A stretch of 64,000 nucleotides of DNA, taken from Mycobacterium kubicae (GTDB taxonomy: Bacteria > Actinomycetota > Actinomycetes > Mycobacteriales > Mycobacteriaceae). A model generated the notes under the pieces. The model was not told where the DNA came from. It did not search any database and saw only the letters and a list, made by a program, of their open reading frames with translations. The stretch is taken from positions 1 through 64,000 of the forward strand of contig NZ_CP065047.1 of NCBI RefSeq assembly GCF_015689175.1, in the 5' to 3' direction. Below, piece by piece: positions 15,762-24,681 of the stretch (the stretch's first letter is position 1; the number at the start of each line of letters is the position of its first letter). The position numbers were made by a program, and so were the translations under genes.

Positions 15762-17264
15762 ATGGATCAACCCGAACCGTTGGAACCGGACAATGCCGCA
15801 CAGCGGGTTCCGTTGGCGTCGCCCGAGGGGCGGTGGCTGATCGCGGCCGCCGTTCTGGGCTCGGGGATGGCTTTCCTTGACAGCACCGTGGTCAACGTCG
15901 CGTTGCCCGCCATCGGGCGGAATCTGGGTGCCGGGTTGGCCGGTCAGCAGTGGGTACTCGACGGCTACCTGCTATCGCTGAGTGCAATGCTGCTCTCCGG
16001 AGGTGCAGCAGGGGACCGATATGGTCGGCGCCGAATTTTTGTCGGCGGCTTGGCCATTTTCACCGCCGCCTCACTCGCCTGCGGTTTGTCACCGACTGTG
16101 GGTTGGTTGATTGGCGCACGGTTGATCCAGGGCGTCGGTGCGGCAGCGTTGGTGCCCGGCAGCCTGGCATTGATTGACGTCGGAATCAGGGATCAAGACC
16201 GTGCGCGTGCGGTCGGGATCTGGGCAGGCATGTCGGGAGTGACCTCGGCTCTCGGCCCGCTGCTCGGAGGTTGGTTGGTCGACGCCGCATCCTGGCGGTG
16301 GATTTTCTTTTTGAACATTCCACTGGCCGTCGCCGCGGCGTGGATCTCGACCCGCCACGTCGCCGAATCGCGCGCGACCAGCGCACCAGAGCGCCCGGAC
16401 GTCCTCGGCGCCGCAGCGGTCATGATCGGACTCGCCGGAGTGATCTACGCGCTGATCGAAGCACCTGCTCGCGGCTGGACACCAGCCACCGTGACAGCCA
16501 CCGGGGTCGGTGCCGCAGGGCTGCTGCTCTTTGCGCTGATCGAGACGCGCGTGGCGGCGCCGCTCCTACCCTTCAGGTTGTTTCGCTCACGCCAATTCGC
16601 CGGCGCGAACCTCACCACCGTCGCCATGTATGCGGCGGTCGGCGGTGCACTATTTCTGCTGGCGTTGCAGCTACAGCAAAGCCTGCACTATTCGGCGTTG
16701 GCTGCCGGTCTGGCCACCCTGCCCATCACCGTCATCATGCTGATCGGCTCCCCGTGGGCCGGTGCCCTCGCCGAGCACACCGGCCCGCGGCTGCCCATGA
16801 CGATCGGCCCGCTGATTGCCGCGGCGGGTTTGGCCTTGATGGCCCGCATCACGCCACGGGCGTCGTACCTCGAAGCGGTCCTGCCCGCGGTCACCGTCTT
16901 CGGCCTAGGGCTGGCGATCACCGTCGCGCCGCTCACCGCGGCGGTCCTTGCCGCCGTGTCGGGAAACCTTGCCGGAACCGCTTCGGGTGTCAACAACGCA
17001 ATCGCGCGCCTCGCCGGTCTCCTCGCCGTTGCGGTGCTGCCCGTGGCGGCCGGTTTACCTGCCGGCATCGGACAACCCCTCGGGCACAGCTTCACAGTTG
17101 CGATGCTCATCGCTGCCGCCGTATGCGCAAGCGGCGGGATCGTTGCGGCAGTCACGATTCGCACCGGCGTTGACGTCACGCAGCAAGTCCTGCCCGGGGT
17201 CAACCACGCCTGCCAAGACCCGTGCACCCGACGTGCCGCTGCTCGTCCACATTGGGATCGGTAG
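15762..17264 (+). CDS. MFS drug/proton antiporter (DHA2, 14-TM type)
   Basis: Membrane exporter of 500 residues from ATG 15762 (GGAGAG upstream); a GTG at 15744 would add 6 residues. The N-terminal half shows the 14-TM family signature FLDSTVVNVALPAIGRNLG in helix 1 and GDRYGRRRIF in the loop between helices 2 and 3. Motif C-like GPLLGGWLVDAASWRWIFFLN is characteristic of DHA2 antiporters. About 14 hydrophobic segments are visible. It follows the DUF5996 gene by 51 bases on the same strand. The substrate is unknown; drug or dye efflux is typical of the family. Confidence 0.9.
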   Translation: MDQPEPLEPDNAAQRVPLASPEGRWLIAAAVLGSGMAFLDSTVVNVALPAIGRNLGAGLAGQQWVLDGYLLSLSAMLLSGGAAGDRYGRRRIFVGGLAIFTAASLACGLSPTVGWLIGARLIQGVGAAALVPGSLALIDVGIRDQDRARAVGIWAGMSGVTSALGPLLGGWLVDAASWRWIFFLNIPLAVAAAWISTRHVAESRATSAPERPDVLGAAAVMIGLAGVIYALIEAPARGWTPATVTATGVGAAGLLLFALIETRVAAPLLPFRLFRSRQFAGANLTTVAMYAAVGGALFLLALQLQQSLHYSALAAGLATLPITVIMLIGSPWAGALAEHTGPRLPMTIGPLIAAAGLALMARITPRASYLEAVLPAVTVFGLGLAITVAPLTAAVLAAVSGNLAGTASGVNNAIARLAGLLAVAVLPVAAGLPAGIGQPLGHSFTVAMLIAAAVCASGGIVAAVTIRTGVDVTQQVLPGVNHACQDPCTRRAAARPHWDR

Positions 17265-17327
17265 CAGTGACGGCAGCGTTCCATGTCCCCATCACCCGCT
17301 GTGCTAAGCAGCGCGCGAAGGAATGGA

Positions 17328-17816
17328 ATGCGCATGCCCTCAACGAACGGTACGAAACTCGCTCTGATCGCAACTGCGACGGCCGTGTCAGCACTGCTGC
17401 TGCCGGCAACCTCGCACGCCGAGCCCAGCAAGAGGTATCAGTTCCTGACCCCGTCGGGAAACATCGCCTGTGAGATGGACGAGCACCATGACGGCACGGC
17501 AGAGGCGTGGTGCAAGATCCAGGACCACACCTGGGCGGCGCCGGCTGGCCGGAACTGCCCGGCCGGAAACGTGATAGGAGCCATCGGCGAACCGGCCGAC
17601 GACTTGCAGCTCCGGGAGGGCAAAGCGGCCTGTTCGGGCTTCGTCATGAATCAGATCTTTTTCTCGGGGCCGTACATGCCACAGCCGCTCGCTTACGGCC
17701 AGACCCATGCGGTCGTTCCGATCACGTGCGCCAGCGAGCCCTCGGGAGTGAGTTGCACCGACTCCAGCACCGGTCACTCCTTTCAGGTGTCGCGCGACTC
17801 CTACCAGCTCACCTGA
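17328..17816 (+). CDS. Small secreted protein, function unknown
   Basis: 162 residues from ATG 17328, supported by GAAGGA 5 bases upstream. A signal peptide is clear: basic MRMPSTNGTKLA, hydrophobic LIATATAVSALLLPA, and cleavage after ATSHA. The mature part begins EPSKRYQFLTPSGNIACEMD and contains several cysteines (NIACEM, EAWCKI, GRNCPA, KAACSG, ITCASE, VSCTDS), probably disulfide-bonded in the cell envelope. The pattern resembles a widespread group of mycobacterial secreted proteins of unknown function. Confidence 0.78.
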   Translation: MRMPSTNGTKLALIATATAVSALLLPATSHAEPSKRYQFLTPSGNIACEMDEHHDGTAEAWCKIQDHTWAAPAGRNCPAGNVIGAIGEPADDLQLREGKAACSGFVMNQIFFSGPYMPQPLAYGQTHAVVPITCASEPSGVSCTDSSTGHSFQVSRDSYQLT

Positions 17817-17837
17817 TCCGGGCCGGTGGCACGACCC

Positions 17838-18263
17838 TCAGGGCCGCGGTTGCGGGTCGACGCTGGGTGGGCGAGGTGACGGCTCGGGTTGCATCGACCG
17901 TCGCACGATGCTGAATGTGACGGCACCGCCGGCCAGCACCACGACGGCGGCGCCCGCGATCAGATAGGGACGCTTGCTGCGGCGCTGCTTGCGGCGGGCG
18001 TCCTGGAGTGCTTGGGGCAGGTTGGCGACGACCTCTTGGGCAGCGGCCAACTCCTGGGCCAGCGTTTCCTGGGCGGCCGCGAGTTCCCGAGCCAGCCGCC
18101 CTTCCTGGTAGCGGCGGCGCAACTCGGAGGCGGTCGACTGCGCGGAGTGCACTCCCAACCCGACGACACCACGTGTGACGTCCACAGGTCCCACCGCCGA
18201 ATAGGTCAGACCGCGGGTCAGTCGCTCCCTAGGGGTCAATCGCGTCGCCGCCTTTGCGCTCAT
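17838..18263 (-). CDS. cwsA: Cell wall synthesis protein CwsA
   Basis: Homologue of Rv0008c, 141 residues (145 in M. tuberculosis). CwsA interacts with CrgA and Wag31 and supports peptidoglycan synthesis at the poles and septum. The N-terminus is MSAKAATRLTPRERLTRGLT; a coiled-coil-like stretch with repeated ELAAAQE follows (about residues 55-90), then one membrane helix (LIAGAAVVVLAGGAVTFSIV) and a Pro-rich tail ending DPQPRP. The start ATG 18263 has AAAGGTGG upstream. It is divergent from ppiA and near crgA, its partner. Confidence 0.92.
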   Translation of the reverse strand: MSAKAATRLTPRERLTRGLTYSAVGPVDVTRGVVGLGVHSAQSTASELRRRYQEGRLARELAAAQETLAQELAAAQEVVANLPQALQDARRKQRRSKRPYLIAGAAVVVLAGGAVTFSIVRRSMQPEPSPRPPSVDPQPRP

Positions 18264-18384
18264 CTGCCACCTTTCTGCTGTGCTAACCCGAGCCGTACGA
18301 GGTATCCCCACAGATTGCCACCATTGCGCGTACGCAGCACCGATCGGGGTCGGGTGACACCGGTGCGGGCCGGTGCGGCCGATG

Positions 18385-18933
18385 ATGGCAGACTGTGATC
18401 CCGTGACTAACAGCGCCATTCAGACCGCCACCGCCACGCTGCACACCAACCGTGGAGACATCAAGGTCGCCCTGTTCGGAAACCACGCGCCCAAGACCGT
18501 CGCCAACTTCGTCGGCCTGGCGCAGGGCACCAAGGAGTACTCGACGCAGAACGCATCGGGCGGCCCATCGGGTCCGTTCTACGACGGCGCGGTTTTTCAC
18601 CGGGTGATCCGAGGCTTCATGATCCAGGGCGGTGACCCGACCGGCACCGGTCGCGGCGGCCCCGGCTACAAGTTCGCCGACGAGTTTCACCCCGAGCTGC
18701 AATTCGACCGGCCCTATCTGTTGGCGATGGCCAACGCCGGCCCGGGCACCAACGGGTCGCAGTTCTTCATCACCGTCGGCCCCACCCCGCACTTGAACCG
18801 GCGCCACACCATCTTCGGTGAGGTCATCGACCCGGACTCACAGCGCGTCGTCGAGGCGATTTCGTCGACTGCCACCGACGGCAACGACCGGCCCACCGAG
18901 CCCGTCGTCATCGAATCGATCACCATCTCCTGA
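18385..18933 (+). CDS. ppiA: Peptidyl-prolyl cis-trans isomerase A (cyclophilin)
   Basis: Cytosolic-type cyclophilin that speeds proline isomerisation in protein folding. ATG 18385 ([20 protein letters not shown]) gives 182 residues, the same as the M. tuberculosis protein. The cyclophilin core is intact: [20 protein letters not shown] with the catalytic Arg, then [16 protein letters not shown] and [12 protein letters not shown]. There is no secretion signal. It is divergent from cwsA, with 121 bases between the two starts. Confidence 0.96.
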   Translation: MADCDPVTNSAIQTATATLHTNRGDIKVALFGNHAPKTVANFVGLAQGTKEYSTQNASGGPSGPFYDGAVFHRVIRGFMIQGGDPTGTGRGGPGYKFADEFHPELQFDRPYLLAMANAGPGTNGSQFFITVGPTPHLNRRHTIFGEVIDPDSQRVVEAISSTATDGNDRPTEPVVIESITIS

Positions 18934-18954
18934 CGCTGGCCGGCCGACGCCCGG

Positions 18955-19020
18955 CCCGCGAGGGTGCACAGAATGCCGGCGCACGCGGCGTGTCGCTGTG
19001 CAGACACGCACGCTCGCGGG
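18955..19020. terminator. Palindromic element between convergent ppiA and Rv0010c-type gene
   Basis: Outer arms CCCGCGAG (18955-18962) and CTCGCGGG (19013-19020) pair perfectly, and inner segments (GTGCACAG with CTGTGCAGAC) extend the pairing imperfectly around a GC-rich centre. It lies in the 100-base gap between two converging genes, so a bidirectional terminator is the simplest reading. The internal text looks like a palindrome dispersed in mycobacterial genomes; that is recollection, not a search. Confidence 0.5.
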
Positions 19021-19033
19021 GGACAGAGGGAAG

Positions 19034-19447
19034 TTAGCCGGCGTAGCCGGCGGCGGTAAGGGCGTCCAGCACGTCCAACGGGTCGGTGCCGAGGTCCCAT
19101 CGCGACAGGATCAGCAGCCCGCCGCCCACGGTCTCGATCTCCAGCAGCCGGACCCGGCGCCCATGGCGCCGGAACTCGGTGATCCGGATGATCTTGATGT
19201 CTCGCCGGCGCAATAACTGCGTTCGAAACCAGCCGCGCACCGCCAGACCATCATCGGCAATTGCCAGCTTCGGTCGCGCGCGCCACGAAGCGCCGGCAAA
19301 CAAGACCAGACCCGCCGCGGCAATCCCCACCATGACGCGCCCCGGAGTGTCTGTGACCAGAGTCACAGCGGCGATAGCCATAACGAGACCCGCAACGGCG
19401 CAGCCTGCGATTCCGCCTGCCGGCGGCGCCCATTGAGTTTGCTGCAC
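19034..19447 (-). CDS. PH-domain-like membrane protein (Rv0010c-type)
   Basis: 137 residues from GTG 19447 (QQTQWAPPAGGIAGC), which matches the N-terminus of Rv0010c. Two adjacent hydrophobic segments at the N-terminus (AGLVMAIAAVTLV and MVGIAAAGLVLFAG) are followed by a bacterial PH-like domain with RPKLAIADDGLAVRGWFRTQ and the ending LDALTAAGYAG. It lies between ppiA (convergent) and crgA (same strand). Function unknown. Confidence 0.87.
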   Translation of the reverse strand: MQQTQWAPPAGGIAGCAVAGLVMAIAAVTLVTDTPGRVMVGIAAAGLVLFAGASWRARPKLAIADDGLAVRGWFRTQLLRRRDIKIIRITEFRRHGRRVRLLEIETVGGGLLILSRWDLGTDPLDVLDALTAAGYAG

Positions 19448-19482
19448 GGGTTCTCTAGACCTTCCCACCACTGCGGATACAG

Positions 19483-19531
19483 TTATCCACAGACGCTATC
19501 AACAGTGGGGATGAATCACACGCGTGTGATT
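19483..19531. promoter_or_regulatory. DnaA box and 18-bp perfect palindrome upstream of the Rv0010c-type gene
   Basis: TTATCCACA at 19483-19491 is a perfect match to the classical DnaA box. At 19514-19531 lies the perfect palindrome AATCACACGCGTGTGATT. Both are in the 155-base gap between crgA's 3' end and the start of the Rv0010c-type gene. The palindrome has the shape of a dimeric regulator operator. Which protein binds is unknown. Confidence 0.5.
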
Positions 19532-19602
19532 GGGTCACCGGGAGGTTGCTAGCGGATGAACAAATAACCTACAAAATGAATTCATTACGGCTGCGTCAAC
19601 GC

Positions 19603-19884
19603 TCAGTGCCACCGCATCGTGAGCAACAATCCGGTGATCATGAAAGCGAACGCGATCGCGTAGTTCCACGGGCCCAGCTGAGCCATCCAGTTGAGCGCCG
19701 CGGGCGCCTGGCTGCCGACGGCCGCCAGCTGGAACACCATCAGCCAGACCAGCCCGATCAACATCAGGCCGATGAACAAACAGACGAACCACACACTCGA
19801 CGGCCCGACCTTCACCTTCACCGGCGTGCGGCTGACCGCGCTGACGGTGAAGTCGTTCTTCTTGCGGACCTTGGACTTCGGCAT
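19603..19884 (-). CDS. crgA: Cell division protein CrgA
   Basis: Small integral membrane protein of the divisome, 93 residues, same length as the M. tuberculosis protein; it recruits PBPs and FtsI/FtsQ to the septum. The basic N-terminus [20 protein letters not shown] is followed by two membrane helices (about [20 protein letters not shown] and [18 protein letters not shown]) joined by a short periplasmic loop. It ends RWH. It is divergent from the DUF881 gene. Confidence 0.96.
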   Translation of the reverse strand: MPKSKVRKKNDFTVSAVSRTPVKVKVGPSSVWFVCLFIGLMLIGLVWLMVFQLAAVGSQAPAALNWMAQLGPWNYAIAFAFMITGLLLTMRWH

Positions 19885-20007
19885 TTGCTACCTCGAGATA
19901 CCTCAACAAAGAGCGGGACGGGTGCAACGATTACGGTTGCAGCTGCACAGCAGAGCTTGGCTATGAGACTAGCCCACCTGCGACCGTGACCAGGAAACGG
20001 AGACGCG

Positions 20008-20751
20008 ATGGCCGCAGCGCGCCGTTCGCCGTGGCGCTTCGGGGTGCCGTTGGTGTGCCTACTGGCCGGAGTCCTGCTCGGCGCGACGCACGGGGTGTCC
20101 GGCGGCGCGGAGATCAGACGCAGCGATGCCCCGCGCCTGGTGGATCTGGTCCGGGAGGCGCAGTCGTCGGTGAGCCGCCTGGACACGCGCCGAGAAGCGC
20201 TGACCACTCGGCTCGACGCCGTCCATGGCCGGTCCACCGACGCCGCACTGGCGGCGATGCTGCGGCGAACGGCCGAGCTGGCCGCCGATGGGGGTATGAA
20301 CCCGGTGCATGGGCCCGGGCTGGCGGTGACGCTCAACGACGCCCAACGCGACGCCAACGGCCGATTCCCGCGCGACGCCTCCCCCGATGACCTGGTGGTG
20401 CACCAGCAGGACATCGACGCCGTGCTCAACGCGATGTGGAGTGCCGGGGCCGAGGCGATCCAGATGCAGGACCAGCGCATTATCGCCAGCTCGGTAGTCC
20501 GCTGTGTCGGTAACACGTTGCTGCTCAACGGCCGCACGTACAGCCCGCCCTACACCATCACCGCGATCGGCAACGCCGCGGCCATGCAGGCGGCGCTGGG
20601 CGCTGCTCCCCTGGTCACCTTGTACAAGCAGTACGTGGTCCGGTTCGGCCTGGGCTACCACGAAGAGGTCAAGGCCGACGTGCAGATCGCCGGGCATTCC
20701 GAGCCGGTCCGCATGCACTTCGCCCAACCGCTGGGTCCGATCGGATACTGA
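20008..20751 (+). CDS. DUF881 membrane-anchored protein (Rv0012-type)
   Basis: 247 residues. One N-terminal membrane anchor (FGVPLVCLLAGVLLGATHG) is followed by a coiled-coil-like stretch (VDLVREAQSSVSRLDTRREA) and a DUF881 domain with GPGLAVTLNDAQRD and LVVHQQDIDAVLNAMWSAGA. DUF881 proteins cluster with division genes in actinobacteria, as here with crgA and the pknB operon, but their role is not established. RBS: GGAGA just upstream of the ATG. Confidence 0.9.
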   Translation: MAAARRSPWRFGVPLVCLLAGVLLGATHGVSGGAEIRRSDAPRLVDLVREAQSSVSRLDTRREALTTRLDAVHGRSTDAALAAMLRRTAELAADGGMNPVHGPGLAVTLNDAQRDANGRFPRDASPDDLVVHQQDIDAVLNAMWSAGAEAIQMQDQRIIASSVVRCVGNTLLLNGRTYSPPYTITAIGNAAAMQAALGAAPLVTLYKQYVVRFGLGYHEEVKADVQIAGHSEPVRMHFAQPLGPIGY

Positions 20752-20790
20752 GTTCGGCACGGCGGCGCGCTCGGACGGTACCCTGTCACG

Positions 20791-21468
20791 GTGCGGATCC
20801 TGGTCGTCGACAACTACGACAGCTTCGTGTTCAACCTGGTGCAGTACCTGGGCCAGCTGGGCGTCGAGGCCGAAGTGTGGCGCAACGACGACCCCCGGCT
20901 CTCCGATGAGCCTGCCATCGCCGACCAGTTCGACGGTGTGCTGCTCAGCCCCGGCCCGGGAACACCCGAACGTGCCGGCGCCTCGATCCCCCTGGTGCGG
21001 GCCTGCGCCGCGGCGCACACCCCGCTACTCGGCGTGTGCTTGGGACACCAGGCGATCGGCGTCGCGTTCGGTGCGACCGTGGATCGCGCTCCGGAATTGC
21101 TGCACGGCAAGACCAGCAGCGTGCTGCACGGCAATGTCGGTGTGCTGCAAGGACTTCCGGATCCCTTCACGGCGACCCGCTACCACTCGCTGACCATCCT
21201 GCCGGACTCGCTACCGGCCGAACTGGAGGTCACCGCCCAAACCCGCAGCGGCGTCATCATGGGCGTGCAGCACACCCAGCTTCCGATCCACGGCGTGCAA
21301 TTCCACCCCGAGTCGATCCTCACCGAGGGCGGGCATCGGATGTTGGCCAACTGGCTGGACTACTGCGGCTGGGTCCGCGACGACACGCTGGTGCGCCGGC
21401 TGGAGAACGAGGTACAGACCGCGATCCGGCCGCACTTCCCGCCGGCTACTGACCGAACTTCAGCGTGA
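20791..21468 (+). CDS. trpG: Glutamine amidotransferase of anthranilate/aminodeoxychorismate synthase
   Basis: Class I glutamine amidotransferase, 225 residues from GTG 20791 (RILVVDNYDSFVFNLVQYLG). It provides ammonia to a chorismate-using partner (TrpE or PabB). The nucleophile Cys is in LGVCLGHQAIG at about residue 80, and the His-Glu pair is in VQFHPESILT near residue 172. The Rv0013 position is annotated trpG or pabA. Its last 23 bases overlap, tail to tail, the end of pknB. Confidence 0.93.
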   Translation: MRILVVDNYDSFVFNLVQYLGQLGVEAEVWRNDDPRLSDEPAIADQFDGVLLSPGPGTPERAGASIPLVRACAAAHTPLLGVCLGHQAIGVAFGATVDRAPELLHGKTSSVLHGNVGVLQGLPDPFTATRYHSLTILPDSLPAELEVTAQTRSGVIMGVQHTQLPIHGVQFHPESILTEGGHRMLANWLDYCGWVRDDTLVRRLENEVQTAIRPHFPPATDRTSA

Positions 21469-23329
21469 TCAGGCCTTCTCGATTGACACCGGTTCCAGCG
21501 GGCGGGTTCTGATAGACGATCCGGTTGTGCTGGTTGCCGCCGGCGTCGACGTCGGCTCCCTTGTCCAGCACGCCGGTCCAGCCCAGCGCTCGTAGCCGCG
21601 GCTCGGCGTCGGTCCAGTACATGCCGGTCAGATCGGGCATTACGAACTGGTTGCCCCGCGACACTTGCAGGTCGATCACCGAGTCCAGCGGAACGGTCTG
21701 GCCCTTGGGCGGATTGGTGCCGATCACCTCGCCCGCCGGCAGGGTGCTGTCCACCTGGGACTGACTGAACTTGCTGAACCCGTACACGGTCAGGTTTTTC
21801 TGCGCCAGGTCGACCATCTGACCGGTGACGTCGGGAACCTGCTTGGTCTCCGGTCCCGAGCCCACGACAATCGTGATCACGTTGGTGATCGCCGAGGTCT
21901 GGTTGGCCGGCGGGTTGGTGCCCACGACCTTGCCGGCCAGTTCCGGCGTTGACGGCGAGGTGGTCTGCTTGAACTTGCTGAAGCCCGCCGCCTTGAGCTT
22001 GGTTACCGCGTCGGCGTAGCTCAGCGACGACACGTCGGGCACTTCGCGCTGCTCGGGTCCGGTGGAGACGTTGATGGTGATCTCGTCACCGGCGGCCACC
22101 GACGAGTTGGCGGTGGGGTCGGTGCTGATCACGTGGTCCGGCGGGATCGTCGAGTCCGGTTTCTGCTGCGTTCTGGTCTTGAAGCCCTTGTTCTGCAGCG
22201 CGGCGATGGCGTCGGCGGATGCTTGACCGCGCACCTCGGGGACCTGGACGCTGCGGGTGTCGCCGCCGAAGGTGTTGATCGCGATGGTGACCACGATGGT
22301 CAGCACCGCCAACACCGCGACGACGGCGACCCACCGGCCCACCGAACCGCCATTGCTGCGGTCGCGGTCGGCGACGTCGTAGGGCTGGCGCGGTAGCGGA
22401 TCGGTGCGCGGTCCTCCCCCGCCGGCCCCGGACGACGTCAGCAGCGACCGACGCTCGGCGCCGGTAAGCACCTTGGGCGCCTCGGGCGCCTCGCCGTTGT
22501 GCACGCGGACCAGGTCGGCGCGCATCTCGGCGGCGGTCTGGTAGCGGTTCTCCGGGTTCTTGGCCAGCGCCTTGAGCACGACGGCGTCGAGTTCGGCAGA
22601 AATGCCCTCATGCCGCTCCGAGGGCGGGATCGGGTCTTCCCGGACATGCTGGTAGGCCACCGACACCGGGGAGTCGCCGGTGAACGGCGGCTCGCCGGTC
22701 AACATCTCGTACAACACGCAGCCCAGCGAGTACACGTCGGAGCGGGCGTCGACAGAGTCGCCGCGGGCCTGCTCGGGCGACAGGTACTGCGCCGTGCCGA
22801 TCACGGCTGCGGTCTGGGTCACGCTGTTGCCGCCGTCGGCGATCGCGCGGGCGATGCCGAAGTCCATCACCTTGACCGCGTTGGTGTTGCTGATCATGAT
22901 GTTGGCCGGCTTGACGTCGCGGTGGATGATGCCGTTTTGGTGGCTGAAGTTCAGGGCCTGGCACGCGTCGGCGATGACCTCGATGGCGCGCTTGGGCGTC
23001 ATCGGCCCCTCGGTGTGCACGATGTCGCGCAGGGTGACGCCGTCGACGTACTCCATGACGATGTAGGGCAGCGGGCCCGCCGGCGTCTCGGCTTCGCCGG
23101 TGTCGTAAACCGCGACGATCGCCGGATGATTCAGCGCAGCAGCGTTTTGCGCCTCGCGGCGGAAGCGGAGGTAGAAGCTGGGGTCGCGGGCCAAGTCGGC
23201 GCGCAGCACCTTGACCGCGACGTCACGATGCAGCCGGAGGTCGCGGGCCAGATGAACCTCGGACATCCCGCCGAAACCGAGGATGTCGCCAAGTTCATAT
23301 CGATCGGACAGATGCCGAGGGGTGGTCAT
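21446..23329 (-). CDS. pknB: Serine/threonine protein kinase PknB with PASTA domains
   Basis: Essential membrane kinase that coordinates cell-wall synthesis and division, 627 residues from ATG 23329 ([20 protein letters not shown]). Kinase motifs: glycine loop GFGGMSEVH, Lys40 (VAVKVL), HRDVKPANIM, DFG, and the activation loop SVTQTAAVIGTAQYLSPEQA. A membrane helix (WVAVVAVLAVLTIVVTIAI) around residue 340 is followed by four PASTA repeats ending in LITLKFGQ, which bind muropeptides or lipid II. The start shares one base with the pknA stop (TAATG). Confidence 0.97.
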   Translation of the reverse strand: MTTPRHLSDRYELGDILGFGGMSEVHLARDLRLHRDVAVKVLRADLARDPSFYLRFRREAQNAAALNHPAIVAVYDTGEAETPAGPLPYIVMEYVDGVTLRDIVHTEGPMTPKRAIEVIADACQALNFSHQNGIIHRDVKPANIMISNTNAVKVMDFGIARAIADGGNSVTQTAAVIGTAQYLSPEQARGDSVDARSDVYSLGCVLYEMLTGEPPFTGDSPVSVAYQHVREDPIPPSERHEGISAELDAVVLKALAKNPENRYQTAAEMRADLVRVHNGEAPEAPKVLTGAERRSLLTSSGAGGGGPRTDPLPRQPYDVADRDRSNGGSVGRWVAVVAVLAVLTIVVTIAINTFGGDTRSVQVPEVRGQASADAIAALQNKGFKTRTQQKPDSTIPPDHVISTDPTANSSVAAGDEITINVSTGPEQREVPDVSSLSYADAVTKLKAAGFSKFKQTTSPSTPELAGKVVGTNPPANQTSAITNVITIVVGSGPETKQVPDVTGQMVDLAQKNLTVYGFSKFSQSQVDSTLPAGEVIGTNPPKGQTVPLDSVIDLQVSRGNQFVMPDLTGMYWTDAEPRLRALGWTGVLDKGADVDAGGNQHNRIVYQNPPAGTGVNREGLITLKFGQ

Positions 23330-24681
23330 TACCGTTTCTCGTATCGGGCCGAGGACGCGCGGTGAGGCGGCGTCGTCGGGACGGCCCAGCTTGTCTCGAT
23401 TGCCCGGCTCCTGCTCGAGCCGACGAAGCCCACGTCGTCGACTCGAAGGGATCCGGGCAAGTTGCTCTGCGCCCCAGAATCCCCTATGTGTGGGCTTCCA
23501 GTCCAATTCGGGCTCAGCCCCTGACCGGCCGGGGTCTGGCCAGCCGGCGGGGTTTGGGTCACCGTCGGCGTTCCGTCCTGCTGGCCCCGGGAATTGATGA
23601 CGATCAGCACCGCGATGATGATGGCCAGCGCGCCGAGCACCCCGGCTGCCCACAGCAGCGCACGCTGTCCCGACGAGAAGGTCCGGCGCGCCGGCGGCGG
23701 ACGATGCCCGCCACTGGCCGGGCGCGATCGGCGGGGCGCAGCGGTGCGGGCCGACGTGGCCGGCGCGATCCGGGCCGGTGTGGCCGAGGGAATCGCGGCC
23801 GGCGCGGCCCGGCCCGCCGGGGGTGTTGCGCTGGGCCGGGGCGGCCGTCGGCCCGCCCGGACCGCGGCAACCGCGTCGGCGAACGGTCCGCCGCTGCGGT
23901 AGCGCTGACTGGGGTTCTTGACCAGCGTGATCTCGATGAGCTCCCGGACGTTGGGCGGCAACTCGGGCGGCAGCGGCGGGGGCGGCTCCTTGATGTGCTT
24001 CATCGCCACCGTCAGCGCGCCGTCACCGGTGAACGGGCGCTTGCCCGAAACCACTTCGTAGCCAACGACACCCAGGGCGTACACGTCGCTGGCGGGCGTC
24101 GCCTCATGACCGAGCGCCTGCTCGGGCGCGATGTATTGGGCGGTGCCCATCACCATGCCGGTCTGGGTCACCGGCGCCGCGTCGACGGCCTTGGCGATAC
24201 CGAAGTCGGTGATCTTCACCTGGCCGGTGGGGGTGATCATGATGTTGCCCGGCTTGACATCGCGGTGCACCAAGCCGGCGGCGTGGGCGACCTGCAGCGC
24301 GCGGCCGGTCTGCTCGAGCATGTCCAGTGCGTGGCGTAACGACAGCCGGCCGGTGCGTTTGAGTACCGAGTTCAGCGGCTCGCCGTTGACCAGCTCCATC
24401 ACCAGGTAGGCGGTCCGGCCTTCGCCGTCGAGCTGGCTCTCGCCGTAGTCGTGCACCTGGGCGATGCCGGGATGGTTGAGCATCGCGGTGGTGCGCGCCT
24501 CGGCGCGGAACCGCTCGATGAACTCCGGGTCCTGGGAGAACTCCTGCTTGAGCACCTTGACCGCGACCCGCCGGCCCAACCGGCTATCCACCGCCTCCCA
24601 CACCTGGCCCATGCCGCCGGTGGCGATGAGGCGCTGCAGGCGATACCGGCCAGACAGCGTCACACCAACTCTCGGGCTCAT
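23329..24681 (-). CDS. pknA: Serine/threonine protein kinase PknA
   Basis: Membrane kinase controlling cell shape and division, 450 residues from ATG 24681 ([20 protein letters not shown]); slightly longer than the 431 of M. tuberculosis, mostly in the C-terminal tail. Motifs: [11 protein letters not shown] glycine loop, Lys42, [13 protein letters not shown] and [11 protein letters not shown]. An Ala/Pro/Arg-rich juxtamembrane segment leads to one helix ([20 protein letters not shown]) and a short extracellular tail with no PASTA. Start overlaps the pbpA stop by 4 bases (ATGA). Confidence 0.96.
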   Translation of the reverse strand: MSPRVGVTLSGRYRLQRLIATGGMGQVWEAVDSRLGRRVAVKVLKQEFSQDPEFIERFRAEARTTAMLNHPGIAQVHDYGESQLDGEGRTAYLVMELVNGEPLNSVLKRTGRLSLRHALDMLEQTGRALQVAHAAGLVHRDVKPGNIMITPTGQVKITDFGIAKAVDAAPVTQTGMVMGTAQYIAPEQALGHEATPASDVYALGVVGYEVVSGKRPFTGDGALTVAMKHIKEPPPPLPPELPPNVRELIEITLVKNPSQRYRSGGPFADAVAAVRAGRRPPRPSATPPAGRAAPAAIPSATPARIAPATSARTAAPRRSRPASGGHRPPPARRTFSSGQRALLWAAGVLGALAIIIAVLIVINSRGQQDGTPTVTQTPPAGQTPAGQGLSPNWTGSPHIGDSGAQSNLPGSLRVDDVGFVGSSRSRAIETSWAVPTTPPHRASSARYEKR

